DNA from: Comamonadaceae bacterium
Lineage (GTDB): Bacteria; Pseudomonadota; Gammaproteobacteria; Burkholderiales; Burkholderiaceae_C
Direction: 5' to 3'
NCBI GenBank assembly: GCA_947476015.1
Contig: CANJOS010000006.1
Location: 1 to 44,511 of the forward strand
Length of the DNA: 44,511 bases
Numbering within the stretch: position 1 is the first letter of the stretch; each line of letters starts with the position of its first letter. Below the pieces are notes generated by a model that was given only the letters and a program-made list of their open reading frames with translations, had not been told where the DNA came from and ran no database searches. Shown piece by piece: positions 30,837 through 39,359 of the stretch. Made by a program: the position numbers and the translations under genes.

Positions 30837-31739
30837 CTATTTTTGTGGGCCAGAAGGGGCGGCTAACATGTGTGTGGCCAGTGTTTCGTCTTTGGAAAAT
30901 TGAAAACGCGTGACCACCACCAACTGGTCGGCTTGTCGTTTCATTTCAAGTGTGAAAGGATCAAAAGGTGCAGCGCCTCTGACAATGGCTTGTGCGCGTT
31001 GGTCCAAAATGGTTTTGCCTGAGCCATTGGCCACTTCGGTGCTTAAGACCTTGCCTTGGTCATTCAACACAATGACCATGGTGAGACTGCCATAGAGTTT
31101 TTCACCAGCAGCTTGAGGGAAATTTTCAGTCCCTGTGGTCTCAATGGTGCGGCGCATTTTGTCGTAATAACGCGCATAAGCCACTTCTTGAGTCGCAGGG
31201 CCAATGTAGCGTTTTTTAGGCCCACCCTGCAGGGCTTGCGATTGTTTTTCAATCAGTGCCAGTTGACGCGAGAGTTGGTTTTGACGGTCAGCCAGAGTCT
31301 CCGTTTGCTTGGCATCGTTGGTGGCATTGGCTTGTTGGCTGTTGAGCGCTTGAAGTTCTTGTTTTAACTGCTGTATCAAATGCATCTGCTCTTGCTTCAG
31401 AGTGGCCATGTTTTTTTCGATCTGCTGAAGTGCCAGACCATTTTGTTCTTGTGAGTTGGCAGCAAGCGGGCTGCTCTGAAAGGTATTGCCAGCCATTTGA
31501 CCGCCGCCCGCAAGGCTCACTTGTGCCAAAGCCTGAGGATTCTCGGGAGCTTGCATGCTGCGTGCGTTCACCAAGACCACTTCCAAGCTGCTCGATTCAA
31601 AGAGGCGATCATAAGTCGCTGGCGAAGCCCATTTGAGCGAGAGCAATGAGGCATGCAAAAGCACCGAAACACCCAGCGCCCAGAGCAAGGCACGGTGAGA
31701 ATGTTGAGAAGAAGAAAAAGCGACAGCAGGGACCATCAT
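30837..31739 (-). CDS. TonB-family energy transducer-like protein
   Basis: N-terminal TM, a central coiled coil and a TonB-like C-terminus (GEKLYGSLTMVIVLNDQGKVLSTEVANGSGKTILDQRAQAIVRGAAPFDPF). Confidence 0.78.
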   Translation of the reverse strand: MMVPAVAFSSSQHSHRALLWALGVSVLLHASLLSLKWASPATYDRLFESSSLEVVLVNARSMQAPENPQALAQVSLAGGGQMAGNTFQSSPLAANSQEQNGLALQQIEKNMATLKQEQMHLIQQLKQELQALNSQQANATNDAKQTETLADRQNQLSRQLALIEKQSQALQGGPKKRYIGPATQEVAYARYYDKMRRTIETTGTENFPQAAGEKLYGSLTMVIVLNDQGKVLSTEVANGSGKTILDQRAQAIVRGAAPFDPFTLEMKRQADQLVVVTRFQFSKDETLATHMLAAPSGPQK

Positions 31740-33820
31740 GAGGGCGTGGGAGCGTCTTCAGTAGGCGCTTCGTTAACGTTCAAGGCGATGGCAATGGGGC
31801 CTGTTGCTGAATCTTCTAAATCGTCCATGGTGTCGTCTAAGTTTTCATCGGCGTCCGCGGATGCAGCTTGCGAGTTGTTGATCTTTTCAATCACGGTGCC
31901 ACTCAGATCCAAGGCCATGGTATCCATCGCCCCCAGCTTGACTTTGACTTTGTCTCCGCGCATCAGACCCGCAGCGCCCATGACGGTGAGCATCAGGGGC
32001 AACTGATCGGCCCGCACCAGCCAACTGCCTGCCCCCATCTCTTTGACCAAGCTGGCCACCACCTCGGTGACGTTCTCCTGCTGCACATATTTCAGGGTCC
32101 AAAATCGTTCCATACCAGATTGGTAGCTGTTGTAGGCTGTATAGGCTGCATCAAAGGCGCTGATGATGGCAAATAACTGTGCGTCTTTGGGCTTGAAGGG
32201 CGCCGCCAAGGCCGCCGTTGCGCCGTGTTTGGCGCATGCAATGATTTGCCATTGGTTGACCAGGTCTGTGTAACGGCGCAATGGCGATGTGCTCCAAGCA
32301 TAGGCAGGAACGCCAATGCCTGCGTGTGGCAGTGCTTTGGTGCCCATGCGAACTTTCACCCCAGGTGCCATACTGGCTTGGCTTCTGTAGATGGCGGGGA
32401 CCCCTAAACTTGCCAACCACTGGCCCCAGGTGCTGTTGGCCAGAATCATGGCTTCGGCCACAATCAAGTCCAATGGGGCGCCGCGTTGCCGAACACTGAT
32501 TTGAACGGGCTCGTTGCCAGTCGGCGCGCCTTCATGACTGTCGCGCACCAAACGAAAGTTGTAGTCGGGGCGGTTGAAGGTTTCTGGCTTGCCTCGAACC
32601 ACCTCGCGACCTGCTTTCAAGTGCTGAGCCAAACGCCAAAAAAATGCCAAGCTGCTGTGAGAAATAGGCAGTTCTGGCTCGCCTTCTCGTGTGACTGGAG
32701 AAGAGTTTTCTAGCCACTCTGCTGTGACCCAGTTGTCGAGTTGGTCATGTCGGAGATTAGCGGCAATGGGAACACGCTCTAGTTTGGTTTCGCTGTGTTG
32801 AATGCTGAGCGTGGCTTCGTCAAAGCTCACATAAAGCGAGACGGCAGGGCAAGCCTGTCCTTCTGCCAAGGTGTAACGCTGTACCACTTCGTCTGGCAAC
32901 ATGGTGATTTTGTAACCCGGCATGTAAACCGTAGAAAGACGCGAGCGGCCGACATGGTCTATGGCGCTGCTGGGTTCAATCGCCAAGCCTGGCGCGGCAA
33001 TGTGAATGCCCACTACTACCGTGCCTGTTCCCAAGCCTTGCAATGACAAGGCATCGTCAATTTCTGTTGTTTGAGAATCGTCGATGGAATAGGCTTGAAC
33101 ACTTGCCAAAGGCAGTTCTTGCGCAATGGCAGGTGCTTCCAATTTGGGAAAGCCAGTGCCTTTGGGAAAGTTGTCAAATAGAAAACGTTGCCAGTGAAAG
33201 TCATAAGCGCTGGCAATAGCGCCTGCATTTTGCAAAAGCGTCAGGGGTGCGGTTTGACTGCTTCGACTGGCCTCGACCACGGCCTTGTATTCGGGTGCAT
33301 TCTTGTCTGGCCTGAATAAAATTTTATAAAGTTGCTGTTTGATCGGCACGGGGCATTGCCCCGCGATGAGATCTTGCGACCAACTTTCAATTTGCGCTTG
33401 AATTTGTTTTTTCTTCTCAATACCCGCCAGCGCCAGTTGCACGGTTTCTGCGCTTGCTTTTTTGAAACGCCCCTTGCCTGCACGTCGAAAATAATGGGGA
33501 GCTTCATACAGCCGAATGAGTGCACCCACCTGTTGTACGGTGTTGGCATCGGCGTTGAAATATTCGCGTGCCACATCGGCAAAACCAAATTCAGTATCGG
33601 GCGCAAATTCCCACGCCAAATCAAGCTCAATACTTTGGCTGATGGTGGTGGCTTCAGCCAGAAGTTGGGCAGGCGCAGGCTTGTCAAATTTCAAAAGCAC
33701 ATTGGCACCTTTGACTTTGACCCTTTTGCCGCTGTCCAATTCCACCTGAACCGAGGCCTCTGCCTCTGACAGGACGCGCCCAGCAACAAATTTGCCAGCT
33801 TCTTCAAACAATAAAAACAT
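31736..33820 (-). CDS. RNB-domain (RNase II/R superfamily) 3'-5' exoribonuclease
   Basis: AYSIDDSQTTEIDDALSLQ, PGLAIEPSSAIDHVGRSRLSTVYMPGYKITMLPDEVV, STSPLRRYTDLVNQWQI. Confidence 0.9.
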   Translation of the reverse strand: MFLLFEEAGKFVAGRVLSEAEASVQVELDSGKRVKVKGANVLLKFDKPAPAQLLAEATTISQSIELDLAWEFAPDTEFGFADVAREYFNADANTVQQVGALIRLYEAPHYFRRAGKGRFKKASAETVQLALAGIEKKKQIQAQIESWSQDLIAGQCPVPIKQQLYKILFRPDKNAPEYKAVVEASRSSQTAPLTLLQNAGAIASAYDFHWQRFLFDNFPKGTGFPKLEAPAIAQELPLASVQAYSIDDSQTTEIDDALSLQGLGTGTVVVGIHIAAPGLAIEPSSAIDHVGRSRLSTVYMPGYKITMLPDEVVQRYTLAEGQACPAVSLYVSFDEATLSIQHSETKLERVPIAANLRHDQLDNWVTAEWLENSSPVTREGEPELPISHSSLAFFWRLAQHLKAGREVVRGKPETFNRPDYNFRLVRDSHEGAPTGNEPVQISVRQRGAPLDLIVAEAMILANSTWGQWLASLGVPAIYRSQASMAPGVKVRMGTKALPHAGIGVPAYAWSTSPLRRYTDLVNQWQIIACAKHGATAALAAPFKPKDAQLFAIISAFDAAYTAYNSYQSGMERFWTLKYVQQENVTEVVASLVKEMGAGSWLVRADQLPLMLTVMGAAGLMRGDKVKVKLGAMDTMALDLSGTVIEKINNSQAASADADENLDDTMDDLEDSATGPIAIALNVNEAPTEDAPTPS

Positions 33821-33908
33821 GAGCCAGATTGTCCCATGAGGCGAGCCTTCGAGGAGAAGACTCGGACTGAAAATAGGGCTTCTGCCAAATAATGATGTTC
33901 AAGCGAAC

Positions 33909-33914
33909 GATAAT
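33909..33914 (+). promoter_or_regulatory. candidate -10 (GATAAT), 6 nt before the rodA ATG
   Basis: GATAAT-TCAGAC-ATG; no SD. Confidence 0.5.
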
Positions 33915-33920
33915 TCAGAC

Positions 33921-35075
33921 ATGTCTCGCGTCATTGAAAAACCCAGTTTGCGCTCACGCCTCCTTTATTTATTTGAAGGATTGGACGGTCCGTTGGCTTT
34001 TGCGGTGTTTATTTTGGCCTGTGCGGGTTTGCTCATCATGTACTCCTCAGGCTATGACCATGGCACGCGCTTTGTGGACCATGGCCGCAACATGATGATT
34101 GCGGCCATCATCATGTTTGTGGTCGCCCAAATTCCCCCCCAAAGACTCATGACCTTGGCCGTGCCCATTTACACCGTGGGCGTGGCCTTGCTGATTGCGG
34201 TGGCTATTTTCGGCATTACCAAAAAAGGGGCGCGCCGCTGGCTTAATTTGGGCGTGGTCATTCAGCCCAGTGAAATTCTAAAAATTGCCATGCCGCTGAT
34301 GCTGGCTTGGTGGTTTCAAAAAAGGGAAGGTCAATTACGGCCCCTTGATTTTGGAGTAGCTGCCTTGTTGCTCATGGTTCCGGTGGGATTGATCATCCGT
34401 CAGCCCGATCTGGGCACAGCCTTGTTGGTCTTGAGTACGGGGGTTGCAGTGCTGTTTTTTGCGGGCCTCAGCTGGCGCCTGATCTTGCCACCCGTGGTGG
34501 TCGGCGTGGCGGGCATTGTGTTTTTGATTATTTTCGAGTCGCAGTTGTGTGCCGAGGGGATTGATTGGAAAGTCTTGCACGAGTACCAGCGCCAGCGAAT
34601 TTGTACCTTGCTAGATCCAGCCAGAGACCCCTTGGGCAAGGGTTTTCACATCATTCAAGGCATGATTGCCATTGGCTCAGGTGGCTTTTGGGGCAAGGGC
34701 TTCATGCAAGGCACACAAACCCATTTGGAGTTCATCCCTGAAAGAACCACCGACTTTATTTTTGCGGCTTTCTCAGAAGAGTTCGGTCTGGTGGGCACCC
34801 TCTTGTTGATCACTGGATTTTTCTTCTTGGTTTTTCGGGGTTTGGTCATTGCCCGAGAGGCGCCCACCTTGTTCACACGACTCTTGGCGGGCAGTGTCAG
34901 CATGATTTTCTTCACCTATGCGTTTGTGAACATGGGCATGGTGAGTGGCATCTTGCCTGTGGTGGGCGTGCCCTTGCCCTTTATCAGCTACGGCGGTACC
35001 GCCATGGTGACCTTGGGTTTGGGTTTGGGCATTTTGATGTCTATTGCGAAAGCTCGCCGCCTGGTCCAGACCTGA
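33921..35075 (+). CDS. rodA: rod shape-determining SEDS glycosyltransferase RodA
   Basis: ARRWLNLGVVIQPSEILKIAMPL, HIIQGMIAIGSGGFWGKGFMQGTQTHLEFIPERTTDFIFAAFSEEFG, LPFISYGGTAMV. Confidence 0.95.
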   Translation: MSRVIEKPSLRSRLLYLFEGLDGPLAFAVFILACAGLLIMYSSGYDHGTRFVDHGRNMMIAAIIMFVVAQIPPQRLMTLAVPIYTVGVALLIAVAIFGITKKGARRWLNLGVVIQPSEILKIAMPLMLAWWFQKREGQLRPLDFGVAALLLMVPVGLIIRQPDLGTALLVLSTGVAVLFFAGLSWRLILPPVVVGVAGIVFLIIFESQLCAEGIDWKVLHEYQRQRICTLLDPARDPLGKGFHIIQGMIAIGSGGFWGKGFMQGTQTHLEFIPERTTDFIFAAFSEEFGLVGTLLLITGFFFLVFRGLVIAREAPTLFTRLLAGSVSMIFFTYAFVNMGMVSGILPVVGVPLPFISYGGTAMVTLGLGLGILMSIAKARRLVQT

Positions 35076-35142
35076 GGGGGACATTGGAGCCAGCCCCAGC
35101 CTCACTTGAGCAGGGCTTTCTGGCCTTGCCTACAATGGCGTC

Positions 35143-36603
35143 ATGATTTCACGCGAACCCACCATTGAACGTTTGGCCACGGCCAGATCCCTCTTGCTCG
35201 AACCCTTTGGCTTAGATGAATCGCATTTGGCCAAGGCCTTGAGTGCCATCAAGGCTCATCAGGTCGACGATGCCGATTTGTATTTCCAATACACCCGATC
35301 CGAAGCTTGGAGTTTGGAAGAAGGCATTGTGAAAACTGGAAGCTTCAGCATTGACCAAGGCGTTGGCGTTCGGGCTGTGGCCGGCGAGAAAACGGCGTTT
35401 GCCTACTCTGACGACATCTCTGAGGCTTCTTTGATGGATGCGGCGGTCACCGTCAGAGCCATTGCAGGTGCGCATCAAAATCGAAAAGCCAAAGTACCCA
35501 CTCGCAAAGTGGCAGGCATTCGATCCTTGTACCCCTCGCTCGACCCGATGGGCACCTTGAACAGTTTCGACAAAGTTCAATTGCTTGAAAAAGTAGAGCA
35601 GCTGGCAAAGGCCAAAGACCCTCGCATCGTGCAGGTCATGGCGGGTTTGGCCAGCGAATACGATGTGGTCATGGTGGCCCGCGCCGATGGCACTTTGGCG
35701 GCAGATGTGCGGCCGCTGGTGCGACTCTCCGTCACGGTCATTGCCGAGCAAAAGGGTCGTCGTGAAGTCGGCAGTGGTGGCGGTGGCGGCCGGTTTGGCT
35801 TGGCCTATTTTGACGATGCCATGATCAACTCGTATGTCGATGATGCAGTGCATGCCGCCCTCACCAACCTCGACGCGCGACCCGCTCCTGCTGGCGTCAT
35901 GACGGTGGTTTTAGGCCCTGGTTGGCCAGGCGTGTTGTTGCACGAAGCCATCGGACATGGTTTAGAGGGCGACTTCAATCGGAAAGGCTCCAGTGCCTTC
36001 AGTGGCATGATTGGCAAACGTGTGGCAGCCAAGGGTGTCACTGTGTTGGACGATGGCACCATTTCTGACCGTCGTGGCTCGTTGAATGTGGACGATGAGG
36101 GCTGCCCCAGCCAGCGCAACGTTCTCATTGAGGATGGCATTTTGAAGGGCTACATTCAAGATGCGATGAATGCGCGACTCATGGGTGTGAAGCCTACTGG
36201 CAATGGTCGCCGAGAAAGTTATGCCCACATTCCCATGCCTCGCATGACCAACACTTACATGTTGGGGGGTGACAAATCTGCTGAGGAAATTGTGGCCAGT
36301 CTCAAAAAAGGCTTGTATGCCACCAACTTTGGCGGGGGTCAGGTTGACATCACCAGCGGTAAGTTTGTGTTCTCTGCCAGTGAAGCCTATTGGGTGGAAA
36401 ACGGCAAGATTCAATACCCCGTGAAGGGCGCCACCTTGGTAGGGAGCGGCCCTGAGTGCCTGAAACACGTGAGCATGATTGGCAACGACATGCGCTTGGA
36501 CACGGGTGTGGGTGTGTGCGGCAAAGAAGGCCAAAGCGTGCCAGTGGGCGTTGGGCAACCGACCCTGCGCATTGAAGGGCTGACTGTGGGCGGCACTGCT
36601 TAA
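35143..36603 (+). CDS. tldD: metalloprotease TldD
   Basis: QYTRSEAWSLEEGIVKTGSFSIDQGVGVRAV, HEAIGHGLEGDFNRKGSSAFSG (HEXXXH), STEAYWVENG-like region (SASEAYWVENGKIQYPVKGATLVG). Confidence 0.95.
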   Translation: MISREPTIERLATARSLLLEPFGLDESHLAKALSAIKAHQVDDADLYFQYTRSEAWSLEEGIVKTGSFSIDQGVGVRAVAGEKTAFAYSDDISEASLMDAAVTVRAIAGAHQNRKAKVPTRKVAGIRSLYPSLDPMGTLNSFDKVQLLEKVEQLAKAKDPRIVQVMAGLASEYDVVMVARADGTLAADVRPLVRLSVTVIAEQKGRREVGSGGGGGRFGLAYFDDAMINSYVDDAVHAALTNLDARPAPAGVMTVVLGPGWPGVLLHEAIGHGLEGDFNRKGSSAFSGMIGKRVAAKGVTVLDDGTISDRRGSLNVDDEGCPSQRNVLIEDGILKGYIQDAMNARLMGVKPTGNGRRESYAHIPMPRMTNTYMLGGDKSAEEIVASLKKGLYATNFGGGQVDITSGKFVFSASEAYWVENGKIQYPVKGATLVGSGPECLKHVSMIGNDMRLDTGVGVCGKEGQSVPVGVGQPTLRIEGLTVGGTA

Positions 36604-36635
36604 ACAGCGCTAAATTTGTGATACATTGTTTCCCC

Positions 36636-36710
36636 ATGACCAAGCGCTTCAGCTTTTTTAGCTTTTATTTTGCATTCTCTGTCCTAGGCGGACGAGAGGC
36701 CAGCGCATAA
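36636..36710 (+). CDS. candidate Phe-rich leader peptide MTKRFSFFSFYFAFSVLGGREASA
   Basis: 24-codon ORF with 6 Phe and 1 Tyr at residues 5-14, ending 20 nt before a strong intrinsic terminator upstream of aroG. Confidence 0.85.
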   Translation: MTKRFSFFSFYFAFSVLGGREASA

Positions 36711-36730
36711 GTCACTGAACCCCTCTACCA

Positions 36731-36763
36731 ACCGCCGGACTCAACCCCCGGCGGTTTTTTTTT
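36731..36763 (+). terminator. intrinsic terminator of the aroG leader (attenuator)
   Basis: ACCGCCGG-ACTCAACCC-CCGGCGGT perfect 8-bp stem with a T-run at 36755-36763. Confidence 0.92.
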
Positions 36764-36810
36764 GCTTTCACCCTTTTGATTCATTTTTTATTTTTGTACT
36801 GGAGCCCACG

Positions 36811-37935
36811 ATGACCACCAAAACCAAAGCCAGTTCGGAGCCTCGTTATGTCAATCCCTTGGACCGCATGGGGCAGACCGATGACGAACGCATCAAGGAC
36901 ATCACCGTGTTGCCACCCCCAGAACATTTAATGCGTTTTTTCCCCATCACGGGAACTGCGGTGGAAACCTTGATTTCACAAACGCGTCGCAAAATTCACA
37001 ACATCATCGCAGGCAAAGACGATCGTTTGCTGGTGGTCATTGGCCCATGCTCAATTCACGATCCTGCGGCGGCCTTGGATTACGCCCGTCGGTTGAAGCC
37101 ACTGCGCGACAAATACCAAGACACTTTGGAAATTGTGATGCGCGTGTATTTCGAAAAACCAAGAACCACTGTCGGCTGGAAAGGCTTGATCAATGACCCC
37201 TACTTGGACGAAAGCTACCGCATTGACGAAGGCCTGCGCATTGCGCGACAGTTGCTGATAGAAATCAACCGTCAAGGTTTGCCGGCTGGCAGTGAATTTT
37301 TGGACGTGATTTCTCCCCAATACATTGGTGATTTGATCAGCTGGGGTGCCATTGGTGCGCGGACCACGGAAAGCCAAGTTCACCGCGAGCTTGCTTCAGG
37401 CTTGTCAGCCCCCATTGGATTCAAGAATGGCACCGATGGCAACATCAAAATCGCCACCGATGCCATTCAGGCTGCGGCCCGAGGCCACCACTTTTTGTCG
37501 GTGCATAAAAACGGTCAAGTGGCCGTTGTGCAAACACTGGGCAATCAAGACTGCCACGTGATTTTGCGGGGTGGCAAAGCGCCCAATTACGATGAAGTCA
37601 GTGTGAAGGCCGCATGCAAAGACTTAGAAACTGCCAAATTGCCCCCCACCCTGATGGTCGATTGCAGCCATGCCAACAGCAGCAAACAACATGAGCGACA
37701 AGTCGATGTGACGCAGGACATTGCAGGGCAAGTGCGCAAGGGCTCACGACAAATTTTTGGCGTGATGGTGGAAAGCCACATTGAGGCGGGTGCGCAAAAA
37801 TTCACACCCGGCAAAGACGATGTGAATGCTTTGAAATATGCCCAGAGCATCACCGATGCCTGCATCGGGTGGTCTGACAGCGAAAAAGTGTTGCAAATTT
37901 TGTCCAGCGCGGTGGAAGTGCGTCGGAAAAAATAA
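36811..37935 (+). CDS. aroG: 3-deoxy-7-phosphoheptulonate synthase (class I DAHP synthase)
   Basis: LLVVIGPCSIHDPAAALDYARRL, VYFEKPRTTVGWKGLINDP, DCSHANSSKQHERQ. Confidence 0.96.
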   Translation: MTTKTKASSEPRYVNPLDRMGQTDDERIKDITVLPPPEHLMRFFPITGTAVETLISQTRRKIHNIIAGKDDRLLVVIGPCSIHDPAAALDYARRLKPLRDKYQDTLEIVMRVYFEKPRTTVGWKGLINDPYLDESYRIDEGLRIARQLLIEINRQGLPAGSEFLDVISPQYIGDLISWGAIGARTTESQVHRELASGLSAPIGFKNGTDGNIKIATDAIQAAARGHHFLSVHKNGQVAVVQTLGNQDCHVILRGGKAPNYDEVSVKAACKDLETAKLPPTLMVDCSHANSSKQHERQVDVTQDIAGQVRKGSRQIFGVMVESHIEAGAQKFTPGKDDVNALKYAQSITDACIGWSDSEKVLQILSSAVEVRRKK

Positions 37936-37936
37936 C

Positions 37937-39328
37937 TCAAGCTTTTTGCAGCGCGTCCAGCAGACGCGTGTGCACACCGCCAAAACCCCCATTGCTCATG
38001 CAGAGTAAATGGTCGCCAGGCTGAACCTGCGCCATGACCAGTTGGACCAACTCTGGGATGTTGGACGCCACTTGGGCTCTGCTGCCCATGCCTGCTAACG
38101 CAGCTTGGGGGTCCCAATCCAAACTGCCGCTGTGGCAAAACGACAAGTCGGCTTGTTCTAGGCTCCAAGGAAGTTGGGATTTCATGGTGCCCAGTTTCAT
38201 GGTGTTGCTGCGAGGCTCAAAGATGGCCAAGATGCGCTGCTCGCGGCCGATTTGTCTTCTCAGTCCATCAAGGGTGGTTCGAATGGCTGTGGGGTGGTGA
38301 GCAAAGTCATCGTAAACCGTCACACCCTTGACCGTGCCGCGCACCTCCATGCGCCGCTTCACGTTTTGGAAACTCGCCAAGGCTTGGGCCGCAACGCTGG
38401 GCTGGACGCCCACATGTTCAGCCGCTGCCAGGGCCGCCAACGCGTTCAATTGGTTGTGAACACCGCCCAGCCCCCAAGAAATATGCGCAATGTGTTGGCC
38501 TTGGTGTTGCACCTCAAAGTCGCTGGGTTCGCCAAGCGCCGAAAAATCACTCACTGCTGCGCCAAAGCTTCGCACCTCACTCCAGCAACCTTGCGCCAAA
38601 ACTCGGGTCAGGCTCTCTTCTAGACCATTCACCACCAAGCGACCTGTGCCAGGTACTGTTCTGACCAAATGGTGAAACTGCTTTTCGATGTCTTGGAGGT
38701 CTTCGAAGATGTCTGCGTGATCAAACTCTAAGTTGTTCAAGATGGCTGTGCGTGGTTTGTAATGGACGAATTTGCTTCGCTTGTCAAAAAAAGCAGTGTC
38801 GTATTCGTCAGCTTCAATGACAAAATAATTGAGTGCATGGCCTGCAGCAGTTTGCCCCAGCCTGGCTGACACACCAAAGTTCAAAGGCACGCCGCCTACC
38901 AGGAAGCCTGGTGTGAGCCCTGCAGATTCCAAGATCCAAGCGAGCATGGAGGTGGTGGACGTTTTGCCGTGCGTGCCCGCCACTGCCAAGACGTGCCGAC
39001 CTTGAAGCACATGCTCTGACAACCATTGGGGCCCGCTGGTATAGGGGGCCCCAGCTTCCAAAATGGCTTCCATCAAGGGGAACTTGGGTTCGCCTGAAGG
39101 GAGTCTGCTGCGACTTACGACATTGCCAATGACATAAAGGTCTGGTCGAAGCTTCATTTGCTCAACCCCGAAGCCCTCAATCAACTCAATGCCCAATGCT
39201 TGTAGCTGATCGCTCATGGGGGGGTACACGCCCGCGTCACAGCCGGTCACTCGATGACCGGCTTCTCTTGCCAATGCGGCCAAGCCGCCCATGAAAGTTC
39301 CGCAAATGCCCAAAATATGTATATGCAT
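37937..39328 (-). CDS. mpl: UDP-N-acetylmuramate:L-alanyl-gamma-D-glutamyl-meso-diaminopimelate ligase
   Basis: MHIHILGICGTFMGGLAALAREAGHRVTGCDAGVYPPMSDQL, AVAGTHGKTSTTSML, YDDFAHHPTAI. Confidence 0.96.
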   Translation of the reverse strand: MHIHILGICGTFMGGLAALAREAGHRVTGCDAGVYPPMSDQLQALGIELIEGFGVEQMKLRPDLYVIGNVVSRSRLPSGEPKFPLMEAILEAGAPYTSGPQWLSEHVLQGRHVLAVAGTHGKTSTTSMLAWILESAGLTPGFLVGGVPLNFGVSARLGQTAAGHALNYFVIEADEYDTAFFDKRSKFVHYKPRTAILNNLEFDHADIFEDLQDIEKQFHHLVRTVPGTGRLVVNGLEESLTRVLAQGCWSEVRSFGAAVSDFSALGEPSDFEVQHQGQHIAHISWGLGGVHNQLNALAALAAAEHVGVQPSVAAQALASFQNVKRRMEVRGTVKGVTVYDDFAHHPTAIRTTLDGLRRQIGREQRILAIFEPRSNTMKLGTMKSQLPWSLEQADLSFCHSGSLDWDPQAALAGMGSRAQVASNIPELVQLVMAQVQPGDHLLCMSNGGFGGVHTRLLDALQKA

Positions 39329-39359
39329 AAGGGGATTTTAGGCGGTGCACAATTCACCC

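Noticed and set aside
35212-35853. 213-aa minus-strand ORF opposite tldD
   Set aside because: tldD is unambiguous on the plus strand; the antisense ORF has no recognisable motifs.
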